Shown: positions 51,200 through 61,939 of the stretch, piece after piece
How positions within the stretch are numbered: the first letter of the stretch is position 1
Layout: every line of letters begins with the position of its first letter
Source: Leifsonia sp. Root1293
Lineage (GTDB): Bacteria; Actinomycetota; Actinomycetes; Actinomycetales; Microbacteriaceae
NCBI RefSeq assembly: GCF_001425325.1
Contig: NZ_LMEH01000001.1
Location: 481,898-545,897 of the forward strand
DNA length: 64,000 nt
Direction: 5' to 3'
Made by a program: the position numbers and the translations under genes
Notes under the pieces: generated by a model
What the model was told of the DNA's origin: nothing
Databases searched by the model: none
What the model saw: only the letters and a program-made list of their open reading frames with translations

Positions 51200-51631
51200 G
51201 TGTTCCTGGGGACCTATGCGCCGAAGCTGGACGAGAAGGGACGCGTCATCCTTCCCGCCAAGTTCCGCGACGAGCTCTCCACCGGCGTCGTCGTCACCCG
51301 TGGCCAGGAGCACTGCATCTACGTCTTCTCCGCGCGGGAGTTCGAAGACCTGCACGACAAGATCCGTCAGGCCCCTGTCACGAGCAAGACGGCCAGGGAC
51401 TATCTCCGCGTCTTCCTCTCCGGTGCGAGCGCCGAGACGCCCGACAAGCAGAACCGCGTCACCATCCCGGCGAACCTGCGGGCGTACGCGGGCCTCGAGC
51501 GCGACCTCACCGTCATCGGTGCAGGCAGTCGCGTCGAGATCTGGGACACCGAAGCCTGGGAGACCTACCTCACCGAGCAGGAAGCCACCTTCGCGAACAC
51601 CACCGAGGAGGTGATCCCGGGACTCTTCTAG
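51200..51631 (+). CDS. mraZ: Transcriptional regulator MraZ
   Basis: A 143-aa double-AbrB-fold regulator. It begins [20 protein letters not shown] and repeats the fold at [20 protein letters not shown] 51200 is chosen because the family starts at MFLG; upstream GTGs at 51185 and 51191 overlap the G-rich ribosome site. MraZ tunes transcription of the dcw operon by binding repeats upstream of its own gene. It is followed by rsmH after 94 nt. Confidence 0.95.
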   Translation: MFLGTYAPKLDEKGRVILPAKFRDELSTGVVVTRGQEHCIYVFSAREFEDLHDKIRQAPVTSKTARDYLRVFLSGASAETPDKQNRVTIPANLRAYAGLERDLTVIGAGSRVEIWDTEAWETYLTEQEATFANTTEEVIPGLF

Positions 51632-51725
51632 TTCCTGTTCCCCGACTCCCAGCCGGCACGCTGACACACTTCCCCGGTGTCAGACTCCGGATGGGGATCG
51701 GGGGACAGGAGCCCTCCCGGCACTC

Positions 51726-52679
51726 ATGGAGATCAACCGCATCCACACCCCCGTCATGCTCGAGCGGTGCGTCGAACTGCTAGCTCCGGCGATCGGCTCA
51801 CCCGGCGCCGTGCTCGTCGACGGCACTCTCGGCATGGCCGGCCACGCCGAGGCGTTCCTCCAGCGATTCCCGGAGCTGACGCTCGTCGGCCTGGACCGCG
51901 ACCTCGACGCCCTCGGCATCGCCCGCGAGAGGCTGGCTCCCTTCGGCGACCGGGTGAAGCTCGTGCACACCGTCTACGACGGCTTCGTCGACGCACTCGA
52001 CGGACTCGGCATCCCCGAGGTCGACGGCATCCTCTTCGACCTCGGCGTCTCGTCGCTGCAGCTCGATCGCGTCGAGCGCGGCTTCTCCTACTCCAAGGAC
52101 GCGCCCCTCGACATGCGCATGGACGCGACCAGCGAGCTCACAGCCGAAGTCGTGCTGGCCACCTACTCCGAAGCGGACCTGCGGCGCATCTTCCACGAGT
52201 ACGGCGAGGAGAAGCTCTCGGCCCGATACGCGAAGGCCATCGTCGCCGCGCGAGCGGATGCTCCGCTGGTGCGCTCGGCCGAGCTCGTGAAGATCATCAC
52301 GGACGTGACCCCCGTCGCCGTGCAGAGGCAGGGGCACCCTGCCAAGCGCGTCTTCCAGGCCCTGCGCATCGAGGTGAACCAGGAGCTGGCCGTGCTCGAG
52401 CGGGCCATCCCGGCCGCGCTGTCGACCCTGCGCGTCGGTGGCCGGATCGCCGTGGAGTCGTACCAGTCCCTCGAGGACCGCATCGTCAAGCGCGCCCTGG
52501 CCGCAGCGTCGAGCTCGACGGCGCCTCCCGGCCTGCCGATCGAGCTGCCGGAGCACCGGGCCGAGTTCACGCTTCTGATCCGCGGAGCGGAACAGGCCAG
52601 CGCCGAGGAGAAGGCCATCAATCCCAGAGCCACGCCCGTGCGACTGCGCGCGGCAGAACGCGTCAGGAGCGCTGCATGA
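51726..52679 (+). CDS. rsmH: 16S rRNA m4C1402 methyltransferase
   Basis: A 317-aa SAM-dependent methyltransferase. It begins [13 protein letters not shown], has the SAM site [16 protein letters not shown], and the blocks [14 protein letters not shown] and [18 protein letters not shown] of RsmH/MraW. It methylates the N4 of C1402 in the ribosomal P site. It ends in an ATGA overlap with the FtsL-like gene. Confidence 0.97.
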   Translation: MEINRIHTPVMLERCVELLAPAIGSPGAVLVDGTLGMAGHAEAFLQRFPELTLVGLDRDLDALGIARERLAPFGDRVKLVHTVYDGFVDALDGLGIPEVDGILFDLGVSSLQLDRVERGFSYSKDAPLDMRMDATSELTAEVVLATYSEADLRRIFHEYGEEKLSARYAKAIVAARADAPLVRSAELVKIITDVTPVAVQRQGHPAKRVFQALRIEVNQELAVLERAIPAALSTLRVGGRIAVESYQSLEDRIVKRALAAASSSTAPPGLPIELPEHRAEFTLLIRGAEQASAEEKAINPRATPVRLRAAERVRSAA

Positions 52680-53335
52680 ACGAGACGCTCGCGCGAGCGC
52701 CCCAGATGCCGGTGTGGGGATCGCTCGCCCAGTCGGCGCCCGTCGTCGAACCCCTGCCGGAACCGACCCCGAGCTGGCGTCCCTCGATCACCGTCGCTCC
52801 GACGCGTGATCAGCGTCGAGCCCGCCCGCGGCTGTTCTACGCGATCGTCGCTGTCAGCGGCGTCGCCGCCATCTTCATCGCGAAACTGCTGCTCAGCGTC
52901 GCCCTCTCGCAGGGCGCCTACGAGTCCGCGGCAGCCGAGTCGGAGCTGAAGCACCTGCAGCAGAACGCCCAGGCCGTCGGCGAAGACCTCGACAGGGTCA
53001 AGTCGCCGCAGTACCTCGCCGAGAACGCGGCAGCCCTCGGCATGGTGACCAATGCACATCCGGCCTACCTGCGTCTCTCCGACGGCGCCGTCCTCGGGCA
53101 GCCGCAGGCCGCCGACTCGGCGACCGGGGGAGCGGGCAATGCCGTTCCGAACTCCCTGCTGGCCGGCGTTCCCCTCGTGACGGACCCCGCGCCCGTCGCA
53201 GCCGAGCCTGTGGCCGAGCCCGCGAAGAAGACCGAGAAGTCGACGGATGCAGCAGCCACAGAGACCGCCGAAGCTGCGACTGCGGCTGGGGCGGGTGTCG
53301 GTCCGGCCGGCATCCCGACCCCTGTGACACACTGA
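52676..53335 (+). CDS. FtsL-like division protein
   Basis: A 219-aa single-span membrane protein. The cytosolic tail is about 50 residues with basic residues before the membrane segment (about 53-77, [20 protein letters not shown]). Then comes a short coiled-coil region ([19 protein letters not shown]) and a long Ala/Glu/Pro-rich C-terminus. Sequence conservation in FtsL is weak; the assignment rests on topology and position between rsmH and ftsI. It would bridge FtsQ/FtsB with FtsW-FtsI at the septum. Start overlaps rsmH by 4 nt. Confidence 0.8.
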   Translation: MNETLARAPQMPVWGSLAQSAPVVEPLPEPTPSWRPSITVAPTRDQRRARPRLFYAIVAVSGVAAIFIAKLLLSVALSQGAYESAAAESELKHLQQNAQAVGEDLDRVKSPQYLAENAAALGMVTNAHPAYLRLSDGAVLGQPQAADSATGGAGNAVPNSLLAGVPLVTDPAPVAAEPVAEPAKKTEKSTDAAATETAEAATAAGAGVGPAGIPTPVTH

Positions 53336-53366
53336 GCCCGGCACCATCCGGGGGAGGGAACGAGAC

Positions 53367-55142
53367 GTGAAATTCGGTCGATCCAGTAGGAGGCGCAGCC
53401 TCTTCGCGATGGTCGCCCTGCTCGCCCTGGTCTCGGTCTTCGTGGTGCGCCTCGTCGACATCCAGATCGTGCGCGCCGATGAGCTGAACGCCGCATCGCT
53501 GGCAGCGCGGTCGACCACCGAGGACATCCTGGGGGCCAGAGGATCCATCGTCGACGCCTCCGGAAAGGTGCTCGCCCAGTCGGTGATGCGCTACGACGTC
53601 GTCATCTCGCCGAAGAACGCCAAGCCGTTCGAACGCGAGGTCGACGGCACGGAATCCACGGTGTCGGTCGCGCAGGCTTCGGCCGAGCTCGGGCGGGCCC
53701 TCGGCATGTCGGGCGAGAGCGTTCAGGCGATCATCACAGACTCCCTGAAGGACGACCCCGAGAGCGACTACGCCTACGTGAAGAAGATGGTCGACCTCGC
53801 CACCTGGCAGGCGGTCGACGCCCTGGACATCCAGTGGGTCTACGGAGAGGGCCACCCGAGCCGCACCTATCCCGACGGCGCCGTCGCGGGCAACATCGTC
53901 GGCTTCGTCGGCGATGACGGCGAGGCCCTCGCCGGCGAGGAGGCCGCCGCAGACAAGTGCCTGGTCGGACGGAACGGCTCGACGAGCTACCAGACCGGTG
54001 TCGATGGCGTCGAGATCCCGGGCAGCACCACCGACTCCGTCGCAGCCAAGAACGGCGGAACACTCAAGCTCACGATCGACTCCGACCTGCAGTGGAACGT
54101 TCAGCAGTCGCTCGCGCAGCAGGCACAGGCCGTCGGCGCGGCCTGGGGAACCGCCGTCGTGCAGGAGGTCAAGACCGGAAAGCTGGTCGCCGTCGCCGAC
54201 TACCCGTCCGTCGATCCGAACAACATCGATGCGACCGACGCCGAGGACCGCGGTTCGCGTGCCTTCACGGCCTCCTACGAGCCCGGCTCCACCTTCAAGG
54301 CGCTGACGGCCGCATCCGCGATAGACGCAGGCGTCGCCGATCCGCTCACGCAGGTCGTCGCTCCCTACAGGATCAACTTCCCGAACGGCGCCGACATCAA
54401 CGACTCCGAGTACCACGGCGACGAGAACCTGACCCTCACGGGCGTTCTCATCGAATCGTCGAACACGGGAATGTCGCAGATCGGCGAGAAGCTCACCGAC
54501 CAGCAGCGCTACGACTACTACAAGAAGTTCGGTCTCGGCACCGAGACCGAGGCCGACTTCCCCGCACAGGACCCCGGGAACCTGAACGGCACACCGGACA
54601 GCTGGGACCCCCAGACCAAGTACGCCACCATGTTCGGCCAGGGCCTCACGACGACCGCCGTGCAGATCGCGAGCGTCTACCAGACCATCGCGAACGGAGG
54701 CGTCAGGCTTCCCGTGCAGCTCGTCGAGGGCTGCACCCACGAGGACGGGACCGTCACCGGTGTCCCGTCGACGAAGGGCGAGCAGGTCGTCTCCCCGACG
54801 GCTGCGAAGCAGACCAGCGACATCCTCGAGATGGTGTACCAGCAGGGCTGGCTGGCCAGTGTCTGGAACATCCCGGGCTATCGCGTAGCCTCGAAGACCG
54901 GTACGGCGCAGATGCCCGACGGCAACGGCGGATACTCGCACGGCTACCTCGTGTCGGTGTCGGGCTTCGCCCCGGCCGACGATCCGCAGTACGTGGTTTC
55001 GGTAAGCTTGGCTGATCCTGTGAACATGAACACCTCGGGAGCTGCGGCGCCGATCTTCAAGCAGGTGATGAGCCAGGTGCTCAAGAAGTACCGGGTCGTC
55101 CCGACCGACACCGCAGCCACCCCATTGCCAGCCAACTGGTGA
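53367..55142 (+). CDS. ftsI: Septal penicillin-binding protein (FtsI/PbpB)
   Basis: A 591-aa class B transpeptidase. One N-terminal membrane anchor (about 12-30), then the dimerisation region and the transpeptidase domain with STFK (Ser308, Lys311), SSN (364-366) and KTG (510-512). There are no PASTA repeats. It cross-links septal peptidoglycan and works with FtsW, encoded downstream. Its gene lies 31 nt after the FtsL-like gene. Confidence 0.96.
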   Translation: MKFGRSSRRRSLFAMVALLALVSVFVVRLVDIQIVRADELNAASLAARSTTEDILGARGSIVDASGKVLAQSVMRYDVVISPKNAKPFEREVDGTESTVSVAQASAELGRALGMSGESVQAIITDSLKDDPESDYAYVKKMVDLATWQAVDALDIQWVYGEGHPSRTYPDGAVAGNIVGFVGDDGEALAGEEAAADKCLVGRNGSTSYQTGVDGVEIPGSTTDSVAAKNGGTLKLTIDSDLQWNVQQSLAQQAQAVGAAWGTAVVQEVKTGKLVAVADYPSVDPNNIDATDAEDRGSRAFTASYEPGSTFKALTAASAIDAGVADPLTQVVAPYRINFPNGADINDSEYHGDENLTLTGVLIESSNTGMSQIGEKLTDQQRYDYYKKFGLGTETEADFPAQDPGNLNGTPDSWDPQTKYATMFGQGLTTTAVQIASVYQTIANGGVRLPVQLVEGCTHEDGTVTGVPSTKGEQVVSPTAAKQTSDILEMVYQQGWLASVWNIPGYRVASKTGTAQMPDGNGGYSHGYLVSVSGFAPADDPQYVVSVSLADPVNMNTSGAAAPIFKQVMSQVLKKYRVVPTDTAATPLPANW

Positions 55143-55158
55143 CCCGAGCATCAATGAA

Positions 55159-56718
55159 ATGAGAGTGAGCCACGTGACCGGATCGGCCCCCTCGGCGCTC
55201 CGGCCGTTGCACCCCGTTCCCCGTGCACTGTCGGGGCTCGTCGACGAGTTCGCCCTCGACGCCCGCGGTGACATCGACGGCATCGAACTGACCGGCGTCA
55301 GCCTGAGTTCGGCGACTGTTCAGCCGGGAGACCTCTATGTGGGAGTGCCGGGGCGCAACGCCCACGGTGCCAGGTTCTCGACCATTGCGCGCGAGGCGGG
55401 CGCCGTCGCCGTGCTCACCGACGAGGCCGGCGCCGCCGAGGCCGCGGCATCGGGCCTCCCCGTGCTCGTCACGCCGGACGCCAGGGCTGCCCTCGGCGCC
55501 GTGGCCGGCTGGATCCACCGCACCGAGGACAACCCGGCCACGCTCTTCGCCGTCACCGGAACCAACGGCAAGACCAGCGTCGTCTACCTGCTGTTCGCCG
55601 TGCTCACCCAGCTGGGCATCGAGGCCGGACTCACGTCGACGGCCGAGCGTCGTATCGGCAGCCTCGCCGTCACCAGCTCGCTCACCACCCCCGAGGCCAC
55701 CGAGCTCCATGCCCTCCTCGCGCGGATGCGGGAGGCCGAGGTGCGCGCCGTCGGCATCGAGGTGTCGGCTCAGGCCCTGTCCCGGCACCGTGTGGACGGT
55801 CTCGTCTTCGATGTCGCGGGATTCACCAACCTCAGCCACGACCACCTCGACGACTACGCGGACTTCGAGGAGTACTTCTCCGCCAAGCTCGAGCTGTTCC
55901 AGCCCGATCGATCGCGCCGCGGAGTGGTCACTGTTGACACGGACTGGGGTCGACGCATCGCGGACTCCTCCCGCATTCCGGTCACCACGATCACCTCCGA
56001 CCCCGACGTCGAGGCCGACTGGCGGGTCACGGTGACCCGTGAGACGTCCGAGAGCACCGAGTTCCGGCTCGAGGGTCCCGATGGGCGCAGCCTCACGACG
56101 AGCGTTCCGCTCCTCGGCTGGTACATGGCCGCCAACGCGGCCCTCGCCATCGCCATGCTGGTCGAGTCCGGATACGACCTCGACGCGATCGCCCACGCCC
56201 TGGAGCGCGACGGCGGAATCCTCGCGTACATCCCGGGGCGCGCCGAGCGCATCTCGGGGGAGCGCGGCCCTGTCGTCTACATCGACTACGGCCACAGCCC
56301 CGACGCCTTCCTCAACACCCTGGCGGCCATTCGCAAGACCACGGAGGGCAAGGTGGTCATGGTGTTCGGCGCCGACGGCGACCGCGACACGACGAAGCGG
56401 CACGACATGGGCGCCATCGCTGCCCGCGGAGCTGATGTCGTCGTCATCACGGACTTCCACCCGCGCTTCGAGGACCCGGCCGCCATCAGGGCGGCGCTGC
56501 TCGCCGGAGCACGGGATGCCGTCCCGGACGGGGAGTTCCTCGAGATCGCCGACCCGCGCTCCGCCTTCCGCGCGGCGCTCGCGCTGGCGGGAGACGGCGA
56601 TGCCGTGCTCTACGCCGGTCCAGGCCACGAGGACTACCACGAGGTGGCCGGCGTCAAGGAACCATATTCGGCGCGTGATGACGCGCGACTCGCACTTCAG
56701 GAAGCTGGCTGGCTGTGA
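55159..56718 (+). CDS. murE: UDP-MurNAc-tripeptide synthetase MurE
   Basis: A 519-aa Mur ligase. The ATP loop is TGTNGKTS (133-140), and SLTTPEATELH and FTNLSHDHLDDY are substrate- and metal-binding blocks. The motif that defines diaminopimelate-adding enzymes (DNPR) is replaced by FHPR in TDFHPRFEDP (431-440). A different third residue is therefore likely, in line with the B-type peptidoglycan of Microbacteriaceae, where lysine, ornithine, diaminobutyrate or homoserine are used. Which one cannot be told from sequence. GTGA overlap with murF. Confidence 0.95.
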   Translation: MRVSHVTGSAPSALRPLHPVPRALSGLVDEFALDARGDIDGIELTGVSLSSATVQPGDLYVGVPGRNAHGARFSTIAREAGAVAVLTDEAGAAEAAASGLPVLVTPDARAALGAVAGWIHRTEDNPATLFAVTGTNGKTSVVYLLFAVLTQLGIEAGLTSTAERRIGSLAVTSSLTTPEATELHALLARMREAEVRAVGIEVSAQALSRHRVDGLVFDVAGFTNLSHDHLDDYADFEEYFSAKLELFQPDRSRRGVVTVDTDWGRRIADSSRIPVTTITSDPDVEADWRVTVTRETSESTEFRLEGPDGRSLTTSVPLLGWYMAANAALAIAMLVESGYDLDAIAHALERDGGILAYIPGRAERISGERGPVVYIDYGHSPDAFLNTLAAIRKTTEGKVVMVFGADGDRDTTKRHDMGAIAARGADVVVITDFHPRFEDPAAIRAALLAGARDAVPDGEFLEIADPRSAFRAALALAGDGDAVLYAGPGHEDYHEVAGVKEPYSARDDARLALQEAGWL

Positions 56719-58130
56719 TCGACATGACCCTCGCCGAGATCACTGCGGCGACAGGGGGAGAACTCCACCTCGACACGCAGACTGCATCCGGTGCCGAGAC
56801 TGTCGTCTCGGGCGCATCCCACACCGATTCACGCGAGGTCGGTGCTGGCGACATCTTCTTCGCCAAGCGCGGCGAGGAGACCGACGGTCACCTGTTCGCC
56901 CCGGCCGCCGTCGAGAACGGCGCCGTGCTCCTGGTCGTCGAGCACGCCCTCGACCTGCCTGTGGCCCAGATCGTGGTCGCGGACACCGTCGATGCGCTCG
57001 GCGCCCTTGCAACCGAGGTGATCCGCCGCATCCGCGCCCTCGGAGAACTCAAGATCGTCGGCATCACGGGGTCGAACGGGAAGACGACGACCAAGAACCT
57101 GCTGCGGGCCATCCTCGAGCGGCAGGGTGCAACGATCGCCGCCCGCGCCTCGTTCAACAACGAGGTCGGCGCCCCCCTCACCATGCTCGAGGTCGCAGAG
57201 GACACCCGGTTCCTCGTCGCCGAGATGGGCGCGAGCGCCGTCGGCGAGATCACCCGCCTCGTGCGCATGGCCATGCCCGACGTCGGGGTCGTTCTCAAGG
57301 TGGGACTCGCCCACGCCGGCGGTTTCGGCGGCATCGAGGCGACGCAGCGTGCCAAGACCGAGATGGTGAGTGACCTTCCGGCCAGCGGTGTCGCCGTGCT
57401 GAACGCCGACGATCCCCGGGTCGCGGCGATGGCTGACGCCACGCAGGCCCGCGTGGTGTGGTTCGGACTCGGCCCGGCTGCGTCGGTTCGCGCCGACGAC
57501 GTGTCGGTCAGCGCACGCGGCACCACCTTCACCCTGCACCTCGCCTCCGGCGCGTCGCGCTCGGTGCACTTCAGGGTGCTCGGGGAGCACCACGTCATGA
57601 ACGCCCTGGCTGCCGCGGCGGTCGCCGAGGAGTGGGGCGTGGGCATCGACGACATCGTCGAGGGACTGGAGTCGGTCTCCATCGCGGAGCGCTGGCGCAT
57701 GGAGGTGATGGGCGGTCGCGACGGAGTCACCGTCATCAACGACGCCTACAACGCCAGCCCCGACTCGATGTCGGCAGCCATCAAGACCCTCGCGCAGATC
57801 GCGGAGCCCGGGCAGCGCACCATCGCCGTCCTCGGCGAGATGAGCGAACTCGGCGAGTACTCCGGCGAGGAGCACGACCGCATCGGCCTGCTCGCCGTGC
57901 GCCTGAACGTCTCGCAGCTCGTCGTCGTCGGAGCCGCGGCCCGCCGCATGCACATCAGCACCATCAACGAGGGTTCCTGGGACGGGGAGTCCGCCTACGT
58001 CGAGACGGTGGATGAGGCCTTCGACCTGCTCGAGTCGAGCATCCGGCCCGGCGACCTGGTGCTGGTGAAATCGTCGAACTCGGCGGGTCTGCGCTTCCTG
58101 GGCGATCGACTGGGAGAATCGTTCTCGTGA
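56715..58130 (+). CDS. murF: UDP-MurNAc-pentapeptide synthetase MurF
   Basis: A 471-aa Mur ligase that adds the D-Ala-D-Ala dipeptide. ATP loop [24 protein letters not shown], and [13 protein letters not shown] near the C-terminal domain are characteristic of MurF. Start GTG 56715 overlaps murE by 4 nt and the stop overlaps mraY by 4 nt. Confidence 0.96.
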   Translation: MIDMTLAEITAATGGELHLDTQTASGAETVVSGASHTDSREVGAGDIFFAKRGEETDGHLFAPAAVENGAVLLVVEHALDLPVAQIVVADTVDALGALATEVIRRIRALGELKIVGITGSNGKTTTKNLLRAILERQGATIAARASFNNEVGAPLTMLEVAEDTRFLVAEMGASAVGEITRLVRMAMPDVGVVLKVGLAHAGGFGGIEATQRAKTEMVSDLPASGVAVLNADDPRVAAMADATQARVVWFGLGPAASVRADDVSVSARGTTFTLHLASGASRSVHFRVLGEHHVMNALAAAAVAEEWGVGIDDIVEGLESVSIAERWRMEVMGGRDGVTVINDAYNASPDSMSAAIKTLAQIAEPGQRTIAVLGEMSELGEYSGEEHDRIGLLAVRLNVSQLVVVGAAARRMHISTINEGSWDGESAYVETVDEAFDLLESSIRPGDLVLVKSSNSAGLRFLGDRLGESFS

Positions 58131-59224
58131 AAGCTCTCCTGACCTCCGGCGTCCTCGCGCTCGCTTTCACGCTCTTCCTGACGCCGCTCTTCATCAAGCT
58201 GTTCCACAAGCTCGAGTGGGGCCAGTTCATCCGTGATGACGGCCCGAAGAGCCACCACTCCAAGCGTGGAACCGCCACGATGGGCGGCCTCGTCGTGATC
58301 GCCGGGGTGCTGTTCGGCTACTTCGGCGGCCTTCTGAGCGATGGCCAGAAGCCAACGGCATCCGGCCTCCTTGTGCTGTTCATGATGGTCGGACTCGGCA
58401 TCGTCGGCTTCATCGACGACTTCCTGAAGACCCACAAGCAGCAGAGTCTCGGACTCGGCGGCTGGGCCAAGGTGGTCGGGCAGGTGATCGTGGCCGGAAC
58501 CTTCGCCGTGCTCGCGCTGCAGTTCCCGAACAAGACCGGACTGACGCCGGCATCGACCAACATCTCGCTCATCCGCGACATCCAGTTCCTCGACTTCATG
58601 AAGCTCGGCACGATCGTCGGCATCGGCCTGTTCATCCTCTGGATCTGCGTGATCACCGTGGCGACGTCCAACGGCGTCAACGTGACAGACGGTCTCGACG
58701 GCCTCGCGACGGGTGCATCCATTGTGGCGATCGGCTCCTACGTCATCATCGGGTTCTGGCAGGCGCAGCAGCTGTGCAGCGCTGCGGGCATCGACCCCGA
58801 CAACGTCTACAAGTGCTACGAGGTTCGTGATCCGTTCGACCTCGCCATCGTGGCTACGGCCATAGCCGGAGCCCTCGTCGGCTTCCTGTGGTGGAACACC
58901 TCGCCCGCGCAGATCTTCCTCGGCGACACGGGCTCGCTGGCACTCGGCGGCGCTCTCGCAGCCCTCGCCGTGCTCAGCCGCACCGAGCTGCTCGTCATCG
59001 TCATCGGAGGCCTGTTCGTCATCGAGGCCGGCTCGGTCATCGTGCAGCGCGCGTACTTCAAGGTCACCCACGGCAAGCGCATCTTCCTCATGAGCCCGAT
59101 CCACCATCACTTCGAACTCAAGGGCTGGGCAGAGGTGACCGTCGTGGTGAGGTTCTGGATCGTCGCGGGACTGCTCGTGGCGGCCGGTGTCGGCTCGTTC
59201 TACCTCGAATGGCTCTCGCAGTGA
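58127..59224 (+). CDS. mraY: Phospho-MurNAc-pentapeptide transferase MraY
   Basis: A 365-aa polytopic enzyme with about ten membrane segments. Signature blocks are [35 protein letters not shown] (metal-binding aspartates) and [13 protein letters not shown]. It attaches the muramyl pentapeptide to undecaprenyl phosphate, making lipid I. Both ends overlap neighbouring genes by 4 nt (GTGA). Confidence 0.97.
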   Translation: MKALLTSGVLALAFTLFLTPLFIKLFHKLEWGQFIRDDGPKSHHSKRGTATMGGLVVIAGVLFGYFGGLLSDGQKPTASGLLVLFMMVGLGIVGFIDDFLKTHKQQSLGLGGWAKVVGQVIVAGTFAVLALQFPNKTGLTPASTNISLIRDIQFLDFMKLGTIVGIGLFILWICVITVATSNGVNVTDGLDGLATGASIVAIGSYVIIGFWQAQQLCSAAGIDPDNVYKCYEVRDPFDLAIVATAIAGALVGFLWWNTSPAQIFLGDTGSLALGGALAALAVLSRTELLVIVIGGLFVIEAGSVIVQRAYFKVTHGKRIFLMSPIHHHFELKGWAEVTVVVRFWIVAGLLVAAGVGSFYLEWLSQ

Positions 59225-60750
59225 CGACGGATGCCGCAGGCCGACTCGACGCCCTCACCAGCTGGCACTCCGACTGGACGGGCCTGCGCGTCGGCGTCCT
59301 CGGGCTCGGCGCGACGGGCTTCGCCGTCGCCGACACCCTGGCCGAACTCGGATCCGATGTGCTCGTCGTCGCGGCGTCGGCCGACGAGCAGCGAGCCGGC
59401 CTCATCGACGTGATCGGCGCGCGTCTCGTCGTCGCCGACCTCTCGACGCCGCCGGCGGAACTCGTCGAGCACGCGCCCGATGTCATCATCGCCTCGCCGG
59501 GCTTCCACCCTGATCACCCCGTGCTGCTCTGGGCCGGCGAGAACCGCATCCCCGTGTGGGGAGACATCGAGCTGGCCTGGCGCCTGCGCGACAAGGTGGG
59601 CGAGCCGGCCGAGTGGATCCTGGTGACGGGAACGAACGGCAAGACCACCACGGTGCAGCTGACGGCGACGATGATCCACGCGGCAGGCAAGCGCGTCGCC
59701 CCATGCGGCAACATCGGCATCCCGGTGCTCGACGCCATCCGCGACCCGCAGGGCTGGGACGTGCTGGTGGTCGAGCTCTCGAGCTACCAGCTCCATCACC
59801 TCCGCCGCAGCGGCCCCGGCGCCCTCGTTCCGCACTCCGCGGTCTGTCTCAACATCGCCGACGACCACATCGACTGGCACGGCTCCTTCGACGCCTACCG
59901 TGACGCGAAATCGACCGTCTACGCCAACACCAAGGTCGCCTGCGTCTACAACAAGGCCGACGAGGCCACCCAGCGCATGGTCGAGGACGCCGAGGTGTCG
60001 GACGGTGCGCGCGCGATCGGCTTCGACCTCGGCATTCCGGGCCCCAGCGATTTCGGCGTCGTGGAGGGCATCCTGTGCGACAGGGCGTTCCTCGATGACA
60101 GGCGCAACAGCGCGATCGAGCTCACGACGGTGCCGGAACTCGTGGCCGCCGGTCTCGACGCACCGCACGTCGTCGCCAACATACTCGCCGCGAGCGCTCT
60201 CGCCCGGGCCTACGGAGTCGCTGCCGACGTGATCCACGACGCCCTCGCCGACTTCAGGCTGGATGCCCACCGCATCGCGACGGTCGCCGTGGCCCACGGC
60301 ATCCGTTGGGTCGACGATTCCAAGGCGACGAACCCGCACGCCGCGGCGGCGTCGCTCACCGCGTACCCCTCTGTGGTGTGGATCGCGGGTGGACTGCTCA
60401 AGGGCGTCGACATCGACGATCTCGTGCGCAGCCATGTCTCGCGACTGCGTGGCGCGGTCGTCATCGGCGTCGATCGCAGCGAGCTGGTGGCGGCATTCGC
60501 ACGACACGCCCCGGCCCTTCCAGTCGTGGAGGTCGTGGTCGATGACACTGGAGAGGTGATGCCCCGCGCAGTCAGACTGGCTGCCGAGGTGGCCGGAGCC
60601 GGAGACACCGTTCTCCTCGCACCGGCCGCGGCCTCGATGGATCAGTTCGCTGACTACGCGGAACGCGGGCATCTGTTCGCACAGGCAGTACGAGAGTTCT
60701 TGGGAGGTGAGGCGGATGACCAGTCCGCCTCGGACCGACCAGAAGCCTAG
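59221..60750 (+). CDS. murD: UDP-MurNAc-L-Ala:D-Glu ligase MurD
   Basis: A 509-aa Mur ligase: Rossmann-like N-terminus ([14 protein letters not shown]), ATP loop [26 protein letters not shown] (substrate and metal), and [12 protein letters not shown] in the C-terminal domain. It adds the second residue of the stem peptide (D-Glu in most bacteria). GTG 59221 is chosen because it makes the GTGA overlap used at most junctions here; an ATG at 59209 is possible. It overlaps ftsW by 35 nt. Confidence 0.95.
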   Translation: MTTDAAGRLDALTSWHSDWTGLRVGVLGLGATGFAVADTLAELGSDVLVVAASADEQRAGLIDVIGARLVVADLSTPPAELVEHAPDVIIASPGFHPDHPVLLWAGENRIPVWGDIELAWRLRDKVGEPAEWILVTGTNGKTTTVQLTATMIHAAGKRVAPCGNIGIPVLDAIRDPQGWDVLVVELSSYQLHHLRRSGPGALVPHSAVCLNIADDHIDWHGSFDAYRDAKSTVYANTKVACVYNKADEATQRMVEDAEVSDGARAIGFDLGIPGPSDFGVVEGILCDRAFLDDRRNSAIELTTVPELVAAGLDAPHVVANILAASALARAYGVAADVIHDALADFRLDAHRIATVAVAHGIRWVDDSKATNPHAAAASLTAYPSVVWIAGGLLKGVDIDDLVRSHVSRLRGAVVIGVDRSELVAAFARHAPALPVVEVVVDDTGEVMPRAVRLAAEVAGAGDTVLLAPAAASMDQFADYAERGHLFAQAVREFLGGEADDQSASDRPEA

Positions 60751-61939
60751 GCTCGCCCCTGTCGAGGCCGCGGTCTCCTCTGCCCGCATCTCGCTCGGCC
60801 GTGTCTTCCAGGCCGAGGGGTCGACGTACTTCCTGCTGCTCGGCACCACGCTCTTCCTCGTCGTGTTCGGCATCGTCATGGTTCTCTCCTCGTCGTCGGT
60901 CGGCTCGTACCTCGACAACGAGACTCCGTTCGGCGGAGCGTGGAAGCAGTTGCTGTTCGCCAGCCTCGGCATCCCGCTCATGCTCATAGCGAGCCGGATG
61001 CCGGCGATCTTCTGGCGGCGCGTGTCGTGGCCGGCGCTGCTGGTCGGCTGCGTGCTGCAGGTCATCGTCGTGGCCACGCCGCTCGGCATCGAGGTCGGCG
61101 GAAACACCAACTGGCTCGCTGTCGGCTCGTTCCAGTTCCAGCCGTCGGAGATCATCAAGGTGGCCCTCGTCATCTGGCTCGGCAACATCCTCTGGATGAA
61201 GCGCGACAGGCTCGACGACTGGAAGCAGACCCTCATCCCCGTCTTCCTCGTCGGAGGCGGTTCCACCGCCCTGGTCCTGCGCGGCGGCGACCTCGGCACC
61301 GTGATCGTGATGGGCTCGATCCTGTTCGGCGCCCTGTTCTTCGCCGGCGTCAAACTGCGCCACATCGCGATCCCGTTGGCCGTCGCGATCGTCGTCGCAC
61401 TCTTCGTCGCCGTGTCGAGCGAGAACCGCATGAAGCGCATCGCCGCGTTCTTCAGCGAGTCCTGCGAGGGCAACGAACAGGGCTCGTGCTGGCAGACGAA
61501 CAACGGCGACTACGCCCTCGCCAACGGCGGGATCTTCGGTGTCGGGCTCGGCAACTCCAAGGCGAAGTGGTCGTGGCTGCCCGCAGCGGACAACGACTTC
61601 ATCTTCGCCGTCATCGGAGAGGAACTCGGCCTGATCGGCGCCATCGTCGTGCTCGCACTGTTCGTGCTCCTGGCCATCACCTTCCTCAGGATCATGCGCC
61701 AGGCGCCCGACCTGTTCTCCAGGGTCACCACGGGTTCCGTCATGGTCTGGATCATCGGCCAGGCCTGCATCAACATCGGCGTCGTGCTCGGTGTCATCCC
61801 CGTGCTCGGCGTTCCCCTTCCGCTCATCTCGGCCGGAGGAACGGCGCTGCTCACCACCCTCTTCGCCATCGGAATCGTGCTGTCCTTCGCTCGCGCCGGC
61901 TACAAGCCCCTCGTCGCTCCGGCCCGGCGGCCGGCGTGA
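60716..61939 (+). CDS. ftsW: Lipid II polymerase/division protein FtsW
   Basis: A 407-aa SEDS protein with about ten membrane segments. FQFQPSEIIKVAL, NNGDYALANGGIFGVGLGNS, DNDFIFAVIGEELGLIGA and VPLPLISAGGTALL are the family blocks. It polymerises lipid II at the septum with FtsI. ATG 60716 has GGGAGG 8 nt upstream and is preferred over GTG 60707. It starts within murD and ends in a GTGA overlap with murG. Confidence 0.96.
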   Translation: MTSPPRTDQKPRLAPVEAAVSSARISLGRVFQAEGSTYFLLLGTTLFLVVFGIVMVLSSSSVGSYLDNETPFGGAWKQLLFASLGIPLMLIASRMPAIFWRRVSWPALLVGCVLQVIVVATPLGIEVGGNTNWLAVGSFQFQPSEIIKVALVIWLGNILWMKRDRLDDWKQTLIPVFLVGGGSTALVLRGGDLGTVIVMGSILFGALFFAGVKLRHIAIPLAVAIVVALFVAVSSENRMKRIAAFFSESCEGNEQGSCWQTNNGDYALANGGIFGVGLGNSKAKWSWLPAADNDFIFAVIGEELGLIGAIVVLALFVLLAITFLRIMRQAPDLFSRVTTGSVMVWIIGQACINIGVVLGVIPVLGVPLPLISAGGTALLTTLFAIGIVLSFARAGYKPLVAPARRPA

